DNA of 54,662 bases from Prevotella sp. (lineage in GTDB: Bacteria; Bacteroidota; Bacteroidia; Bacteroidales; Bacteroidaceae), in the NCBI GenBank assembly GCA_016285055.1, contig JAEEPZ010000014.1, positions 1-54,662 of the forward strand, in the 5' to 3' direction. Below the pieces are notes generated by a model. It was given only the letters and a program-made list of their open reading frames with translations. It did not search any database and was not told the DNA's origin. The stretch's first letter is position 1. Each line of letters opens with the position of its first letter. The position numbers and the translations under genes were made by a program. Positions 49,965-54,662 of this stretch are shown here, one piece after another.

Positions 49965-52961
49965 TCAATTCATGGGCAGTTTGGCATCGAACAGGTGAGA
50001 GCTGAAGATGCAGAACTCGAGCACGAGGATGAGCATCAAGGCCGACCACAGCACATAGTGAATGACAGACTCGCCTGAGAGCGAGCGCACATAGTCGTTC
50101 ATCTCGTTGAGCACGCCGAACTTAGCGCTCTTGTATCGGTTCGACTTCGTTTTGAAGGTATAGTAGAGGGGCTCCAGCAGCGACGTCTTCACATCGTCGT
50201 CGCTCAGCAAATTTTTCAAGGTATCAGCATCGGCGGTCTTGTCATCACGGAAAGCGGTGAAATGACACACTGCCACATAGACGGCTGTCAGTGCGACCAC
50301 GACAAGGTTGAGCAACTGCGGCTTTCCTGACTGCACGGCCTCCATGACATAGATGGGTATGAACGCCGTCAAGGCTCCCAGCGCACCGCACATACAGGCC
50401 AGTGTGGGTCCCATGCCCTTGAAGTAGGCGCGTACACTGACGATGATGGCACTCATGCCACCCACGGGCAAGCCTATGGCCAGCAGTTTATGGGCCATCA
50501 GGTATTCGCGCCCGCTGATGCCGATGATGAGCACCAGCAGCACCCAGACGGCGCTGAGACCATAGAATATGTATTTCCACATTTTTTCTTTTGCGCGCGC
50601 GCGATGCCACTCCTGTCTGACTTGTGATATTCTGGCCTTGGTGTCTTCGCAGGCTTTTGTGAAGCGGCGGTAATACGCCTGCTGGCTGTCGAGCCTGCCC
50701 AGAGCCATGATCCACTCTTGCAGTTCACGCTCATAGCTATACTCCTCCGAGAAGTCGCGCGTCGGGTCTTCGTGGTAGTAGACGGCCATCCATTGCGCGA
50801 GCGTGCCCTGGCGCAGTTCCTGCCTGATGAGCGAAGTGTAGCTGAGGTCCATGCTGCGCCCGTCGCTGAGGATCGTGCCGTTGCTGAGCAGATAGGAAGG
50901 ATTGGCGCCCAGGATGCGGCAGAAGCGGTAGAGGGCAGTGCGCAGGTCGTAAGCGCTGAGGCGGTCTTTGTTCTCCGGCAGGGTGAGGTCGAAGCAGCGC
51001 GTAGCCTCGGTCATCAGGTCGAACCATCCGTGCAGCTGGGCATAGTAGTAGAAGCGTCCTTCCGGGTCGGTGTAGTCTTTCATGAGACCTTCAAACTCTT
51101 CAGCCGAGAGGTGCTCTGTCTGCATCAACTGGTGCGAGAGCTGCTCGCCAATGCCTTCTGGCGTATGTGCGTCACGCAGGTCGAAGGCTGCCTCGCGGTC
51201 AAGGTTGTAGAGCACTTTGTAAGCCAGCTGCCGCGAGTAGGGCTGTCCCTGCGTGAGGATGCGCAACGACTCGCAGGCCATCAAGTCCTCATGGCAGTAC
51301 ATCCACGACAGCAAGCGGCCGTCGGTCAGGGCCATCCAGTCGTCGTCGGTAGGATTGCCGAATCCGAATGAATGTGTGATTTCCTGAATCGTAGACGACG
51401 GATGGCGTGCCAGGAAAGGCATGTCGGGATCTATTTCGTAAACCAAGCGCAACACGGCGACATGGGGGTCGGAGTCAGCCACGAAATAAGAGCGCAGGCG
51501 GTCAACGTCGCATTTGCTATGGCTTTCCAGCCAGAGGAAGAGGGCATCGCTGGGACGCTGCAGCAACAGGGCATATTTATCCTGATGGCTCAGCAGCGAC
51601 AGTGACACACTGTGCACGTCGTCGCAGGCCTCTCCCTTGATGTCGATATAGGGGTAGGTGGGGTCCATGGTGTAGAGGGCGCAAGCCAGGCCGGCCTTCT
51701 TGTCCACGGGATATCGGTTGTTGACAATGTCCTTGAGCAGTTCTGAAAGCTTCGTGTTGCCGCTGTTCTCGAGCCAAGTCATCAGCCTGCCGTTGTAGAG
51801 GTAGTTGATGGCCAGGTTTTCGTTGTCGGCGAGCAGTGGCACCAGCTCGTGCACATTGTCGGCAATGATGTTGCGGTCGGGGTCGACGACGAAGCTCTTG
51901 TAGCGCAGGAATGGCGACGAGAGGTCCACGGGCACGTTCTCGCCCTGAAACCAGCGCTCCACCTGCTCGTAGCCCCAGCGGCTTTGCTGATTGACGGCGG
52001 TGAGGCCCTGCACCAGTTGCTTGACGCGCTCGGGCAGTTCGTTGAGTCGCGGCAGGCGGCCCTCGCTCTTCTGCTTCATCATGACGCGCTCGTTGCTGCT
52101 CATGGGGTTCTCGCCCAGCCAGAGGGCAAAGAGCGTCATGCCCAAGGAGTAATAGTCGGCGGCCTCAGTGATTTCCACCACGCCGTCAATGACATCGGTG
52201 TACATCTCGGGAGCGGCGTACATCGGTGTGCGGGCCTGCGTGGTGTGGAAGGAGGGAGCATCGGCCTCGTGCAGAGCAGAGATGCCGAAGTCGCCCAGCA
52301 CGAGCTGTGTCTTCTGAAGGTCGCGGAAGAAGAAGTTTGCCGGCTTGATATCCTTGTGCAGCACGCCACGGTGGTGGCAGTAGGCCAAGGCAGCAGCAGC
52401 CTGCAGCGCAATGCGGCGGAAGCGGTTGAAGTCGCCTTCAAGATGGAAGTCGCGCAACGTGCCGCCGGGCAGATACTCCATCAGCTCGTAATTGCGGTGC
52501 TTGCCGTCAATGTAGGTCTTGCCGTAGTCAAAGAGCTTGACAATCATCTCGAACTCGAAGGAGCGCACCACCTGCAGCAGCTTCTTGTTGATGTCGAAGT
52601 TGGGGTAGTACACTTTCAGCACATACTCTTCTTCTTCACCTCTTTTGCGCACGAGGAACACCTGTGCTTCGCCTGAGCTTTCACTAAGGGTGTTCACCTG
52701 CTCGTAGGTGTCACCCTTGAGCACAAATGTTCTGGCGTTCTTCATCGCCTGTTCTCCTTGCGGCATCTGTCCTGCGGCGGGGCGTAGTGTGATATCCATC
52801 GGCGGCACCGCACTCGACGTTTTATGTGCATCATTGATGCGCATGGTGCGGTCAGCATTCTGCGGGGCGCTGTTGCCGGCAGGAGGCATCTTAACGTCGG
52901 CAGCAGCCATCATACCGGCTCCATCGACGGGACGCATGGTTATGTCTATGTCGTTCTCCAT
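49965..52961 (-). CDS. Ser/Thr protein kinase with C-terminal membrane segments
   Basis: A 998-residue protein. Residues 1-80 are disordered and hold three copies of DxT[M/L]R centred on T8, T39 and T58. A Hanks-type kinase domain (about 88-350) has K116 (EYVLKVYYP), HKDIKPAN (202-209, with Lys in place of the usual Arg), DFG at 224-226 and APE around 250. The catalytic residues are intact. About 450 residues of helical repeats without a recognised family follow, then four membrane segments (about 785-900) and one near the C-terminus (about 970-990). It follows the zinc-ribbon gene by 13 bases. The kinase faces the cytoplasm; its input signal is unknown. Confidence 0.9.
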   Translation of the reverse strand: MENDIDITMRPVDGAGMMAAADVKMPPAGNSAPQNADRTMRINDAHKTSSAVPPMDITLRPAAGQMPQGEQAMKNARTFVLKGDTYEQVNTLSESSGEAQVFLVRKRGEEEEYVLKVYYPNFDINKKLLQVVRSFEFEMIVKLFDYGKTYIDGKHRNYELMEYLPGGTLRDFHLEGDFNRFRRIALQAAAALAYCHHRGVLHKDIKPANFFFRDLQKTQLVLGDFGISALHEADAPSFHTTQARTPMYAAPEMYTDVIDGVVEITEAADYYSLGMTLFALWLGENPMSSNERVMMKQKSEGRLPRLNELPERVKQLVQGLTAVNQQSRWGYEQVERWFQGENVPVDLSSPFLRYKSFVVDPDRNIIADNVHELVPLLADNENLAINYLYNGRLMTWLENSGNTKLSELLKDIVNNRYPVDKKAGLACALYTMDPTYPYIDIKGEACDDVHSVSLSLLSHQDKYALLLQRPSDALFLWLESHSKCDVDRLRSYFVADSDPHVAVLRLVYEIDPDMPFLARHPSSTIQEITHSFGFGNPTDDDWMALTDGRLLSWMYCHEDLMACESLRILTQGQPYSRQLAYKVLYNLDREAAFDLRDAHTPEGIGEQLSHQLMQTEHLSAEEFEGLMKDYTDPEGRFYYYAQLHGWFDLMTEATRCFDLTLPENKDRLSAYDLRTALYRFCRILGANPSYLLSNGTILSDGRSMDLSYTSLIRQELRQGTLAQWMAVYYHEDPTRDFSEEYSYERELQEWIMALGRLDSQQAYYRRFTKACEDTKARISQVRQEWHRARAKEKMWKYIFYGLSAVWVLLVLIIGISGREYLMAHKLLAIGLPVGGMSAIIVSVRAYFKGMGPTLACMCGALGALTAFIPIYVMEAVQSGKPQLLNLVVVALTAVYVAVCHFTAFRDDKTADADTLKNLLSDDDVKTSLLEPLYYTFKTKSNRYKSAKFGVLNEMNDYVRSLSGESVIHYVLWSALMLILVLEFCIFSSHLFDAKLPMN

Positions 52962-52974
52962 ATACGTTCAAATC

Positions 52975-53898
52975 TCATTTGTCATCCTTAATTACCTGGT
53001 TCGAGTTGTGTCCCAGGATGACCCACTTGCCACCCAGCTGGGGCTTGGCACAGCCGCAAGGACTGGAGTGGAGGGCGTGCTTGTAGTTGCACTGCCATCC
53101 CAGTCGCACGCCGACGGGCTTCTGCGCCATGGCAAAGTTGCGCACCTTGGCAGGCGACGGCATGGGCGGCGTGGCCATCTGGTCGAGCAGGCGCGACAGC
53201 AGGTCAAGTTTTTTACGTGTTTTCTCTTCCAGCTCTTCCTTGGTCATCCGGCGGTTGCGGGGCTGGGGAATAGCAGGCTCGGGCACACCCTCGTCCTGTG
53301 CCAACAGGCGAAGCACGCGCTGACGCAGCTGGATGCAGGCTTCATCATGCTTGATGTCGCTCTCGCTGCTGAGGGGCATCTCCATCAGCAGATCGTTGTA
53401 ATCGCGGGCCACCTGCACCATCTCCAGATAGTCGGGGCGCTGCTTCAGCTGCTTCATCAGCATGCGGGCATCGTCGGTCAGCGGCTGGCCACATTGCTTG
53501 CAGAAAGAGAAGTCGTTCAGGGTGTGACAGTTGGGACAGACAATGCCGCCACGGGGTGAGCCACATTCGGGACAGTAAGGGTCGCTCTCGTGGAAGTGTG
53601 CGCCACAGAAGGAGCACACATCACGACGCACGTAGTGATGGCATGCTTCACAGAAATCGGCATCGGGGTCAAGGGGCGCACCGCAATTGGGGCACGAGTC
53701 CATGCCCAGCAACGCGCCACACGATGCACAATAGCGTGCTTCAGGCTCGTTCACCGTGCCACACTTGGGGCAGGCACGCCCCTCGGCGGCATTTACCCGT
53801 GCCTGCTGTTGAAAGACAGGCTCCTGACGGACAGCACGTTGCATTTCGCCCCTGTTGAGCTGTTGACCCGCAGGCCGCTGTGTTATCTCATCGTTCAT
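52975..53898 (-). CDS. Multi-zinc-ribbon protein, first gene of the signalling operon
   Basis: A 307-residue protein with four zinc-ribbon pairs at about 43-61 (CPKCGTVNEPEARYCASCG), 69-86 (CPNCGAPLDPDADFCEAC), 94-111 (CSFCGAHFHESDPYCPEC) and 120-137 (CPNCHTLNDFSFCKQC). A helical region and a C-terminal Cys/His cluster (LGWQCNYKHALHSSPCGC) follow. The N-terminus MNDEITQRPAGQ carries the same [D/E]xTxR motif as the kinase N-terminus. It is the first gene after the promoter at 53935-53966. It looks like a scaffold or substrate of the kinase; function is not known. Confidence 0.85.
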   Translation of the reverse strand: MNDEITQRPAGQQLNRGEMQRAVRQEPVFQQQARVNAAEGRACPKCGTVNEPEARYCASCGALLGMDSCPNCGAPLDPDADFCEACHHYVRRDVCSFCGAHFHESDPYCPECGSPRGGIVCPNCHTLNDFSFCKQCGQPLTDDARMLMKQLKQRPDYLEMVQVARDYNDLLMEMPLSSESDIKHDEACIQLRQRVLRLLAQDEGVPEPAIPQPRNRRMTKEELEEKTRKKLDLLSRLLDQMATPPMPSPAKVRNFAMAQKPVGVRLGWQCNYKHALHSSPCGCAKPQLGGKWVILGHNSNQVIKDDK

Positions 53899-53934
53899 AA
53901 GGTCTATAATAAAGATGTTATAACAATTTTAGTG

Positions 53935-53966
53935 CAAAGATACATACTTTTTCTGACTACTGCAAA
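53935..53966 (-). promoter_or_regulatory. Promoter of the kinase/AAA+/FHA/PP2C operon
   Basis: On the minus strand TTTG (53963-53966), a 20-base spacer and TATCTTTG (53935-53942), a full match to the Bacteroidales pattern. Transcription would start near 53929, about 31 bases before the gene start at 53898. Gaps between the following five genes are 13, 63, 38 and 18 bases, so one transcript is likely. Confidence 0.75.
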
Positions 53967-54056
53967 TATCTGACATGTTTTTTCATTCTTTACGGATGGA
54001 ATTATGACATAGTGACGCCGCGAGGCAGGTCAGTTTATTCAACTTTCGCCAGTTTT

Positions 54057-54101
54057 GGAGTTAAAGGAGTTAAAGGCAATAGCTCTGTACACTTTTAGCA
54101 G
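54057..54101. repeat. GGAGTTAAA and GTACACTTTTAGCAG repeat block
   Basis: Two GGAGTTAAA units (54057-54075) followed by GGCAATAGCTCTGTACACTT repeat parts of the left-end repeat (1-45, GTTAAAGACAATAGCTTTG) and of the hairpin at 41297-41350. It lies between the operon promoter and the array at 54409. Confidence 0.65.
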
Positions 54102-54149
54102 TCCATTGCCTGCATATAGCGAGGAATGTGGTGGAATGTTTTGTCATTT

Positions 54150-54360
54150 TTATTTACAAAAGTAAAAAGATAGGACAACGAGAATCGATCGGAATTCACC
54201 AAATGTATCTTTGGCGGAAAATTTCGTGCTGTGCGGATGACCTTTATCTTTGAACTGGCACATCCTCATTGCGATGTAGGCCAGCCTTTTGCCGTGTCCT
54301 GTCGTCCCCTTCGGGACTTTGGGTGGTGGGGCGAATGATGCCGGGACCATGCCCCTGCTT
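54150..54360 (-). other. Gene-free stretch with a coding-like minus frame
   Basis: The minus strand has an open frame reading GHGKRLAYIAMRMCQFKD and KFSAKDTFGEFRSILVVLSF before a stop, but its upstream part runs through the palindromic array. No family is recognised and there is no plausible start. A small hairpin (GTCCC-CTTC-GGGAC) lies at about 54306-54319. It may be a remnant or a dispersed intergenic repeat; no gene is called in 53967-54662. Confidence 0.3.
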
Positions 54361-54408
54361 AAAGGCACCTCACCATTCCAAAGGGACGACAGAAGACGAC
54401 ATTTTTTC

Positions 54409-54491
54409 GTCCGAAGCCTTCGGACGAAGAGTCCGAAGCCTTCGGACAACGAGTCCGAAGCCTTCGGACGGAGTGTCCGAAGCCTTCGGAC
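54409..54491. repeat. Four-copy 22-base palindromic repeat array
   Basis: Four copies of GTCCGAAGCCTTCGGAC start at 54409, 54431, 54453 and 54475, exactly 22 bases apart, with five-base spacers GAAGA, AACGA and GGAGT. Each copy has perfect eight-base arms around a single C, so any arm can pair with any other. A flanking T-run (54492-54497) follows. A degenerate copy overlaps the nhaC stop at 188-216. Confidence 0.92.
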
Positions 54492-54598
54492 TTTTTTCAA
54501 CCGCATAGGTCGAAAAAATCCAAGGCTGGGAATTTTTGTGCGGAGCCTGCTTTTTTTTAGGCAATGATATAGCAGTTGACCTATTCATGCGCAGCCAT

Positions 54599-54635
54599 CC
54601 CCTCCCTTCAAGGGGAGGGGTTAGGGGTGGGGTCT
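54599..54635. repeat. CCCCTCCC hairpin repeat
   Basis: CCCCTCCC (54599-54606) pairs with GGGGAGGGG (54612-54620), followed by TTAGGGGTGGGG. It is the intergenic form of the element found in frame at 15320-15423 and 32003-32050. Confidence 0.75.
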
Positions 54636-54662
54636 GTAATATCAGTAATATCCTGTCAGCGC

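Noticed and set aside
45193..53898. Type VI or type VII secretion locus
   Set aside because: FHA, kinase, phosphatase and EccA-like ATPases occur in such systems, but no sheath, tube, membrane-complex or ESX genes are in the window.
54409..54491. CRISPR-like array
   Set aside because: The repeat period is 22 bases with five-base spacers, each repeat is a full palindrome, and no cas genes are nearby.
54289..54567. Open frame across the palindromic array
   Set aside because: The translation is a repeat of SLRTKSPKPSD-type words produced by the array itself; no domain and no plausible start signal.

Overview
The window looks like chromosomal DNA of a Bacteroidales bacterium, most likely Prevotella or a close relative. 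The basis is the repeated promoter form (TTTG, about 19-22 bases, then TAnnTTTG), the VirE/BT4734-type gene beside an HU-like gene, the product set, and short repeat families scattered between genes. No rRNA, tRNA or CRISPR array was seen.

Layout. (1) 1-4652, minus strand: xylulokinase and xylose isomerase (xylB-xylA), then an NhaC-type antiporter, with repeats at both ends. (2) 4831-41206: a large surface-polysaccharide locus. It opens with a stand-alone receiver protein, an initiating sugar-phosphate transferase, a TolC-like protein, a Wzz-like chain-length protein and a Wzy-like polymerase or ligase. About a dozen glycosyltransferases follow, with a membrane-anchored SGNH-type esterase, a Wzx flippase, an alpha-1,2-fucosyltransferase-like enzyme, a polyprenyl-phosphoribose-type module, a GtrB/GT-C pair, a nucleotidyltransferase/HAD/kinase module, a GH29 fucosidase lipoprotein and a TupA-like ATP-grasp protein. 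By eye, stretches between about 16.2 and 26.5 kb are more AT-rich than their surroundings, as expected of an exchangeable serotype region. (3) 26850-29285, inside that locus: a VirE-type primase/helicase-like gene bracketed by a 30-base inverted repeat (29 of 30 identical) that sits inside longer degenerate inverted flanks, followed by an HU-like gene. (4) 41395-53898, minus strand: a signalling cluster led from a clear promoter at about 53.95 kb, made of a multi-zinc-ribbon protein, a Ser/Thr kinase with membrane segments, a protein with four AAA+ modules, an FHA protein and a PP2C phosphatase. MetA, a U32 peptidase-family protein and a zinc-ribbon lipoprotein follow on the same strand.

How it fits together. 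Region 2 encodes initiation, assembly, decoration, export and polymerisation of a fucose-containing polymer, with activated-sugar supply and trimming. Region 4 encodes a complete phosphorylation circuit (writer, eraser, reader) attached to an AAA+ machine. The recurring [D/E]xTxR motif at the N-termini of the kinase and the zinc-ribbon protein suggests phosphothreonine docking sites for the FHA protein.

Repeats are the other theme: roughly seven-base tandem units, CCCCTCCC-type hairpins, a 22-base palindromic array and GGAGTTAAA blocks. Several lie in frame inside genes or supply stop or start codons, so they appear to be reshaping proteins. The strongest candidates for something undescribed are the inverted-repeat-bounded VirE unit and the kinase/FHA/AAA+/zinc-ribbon cluster.
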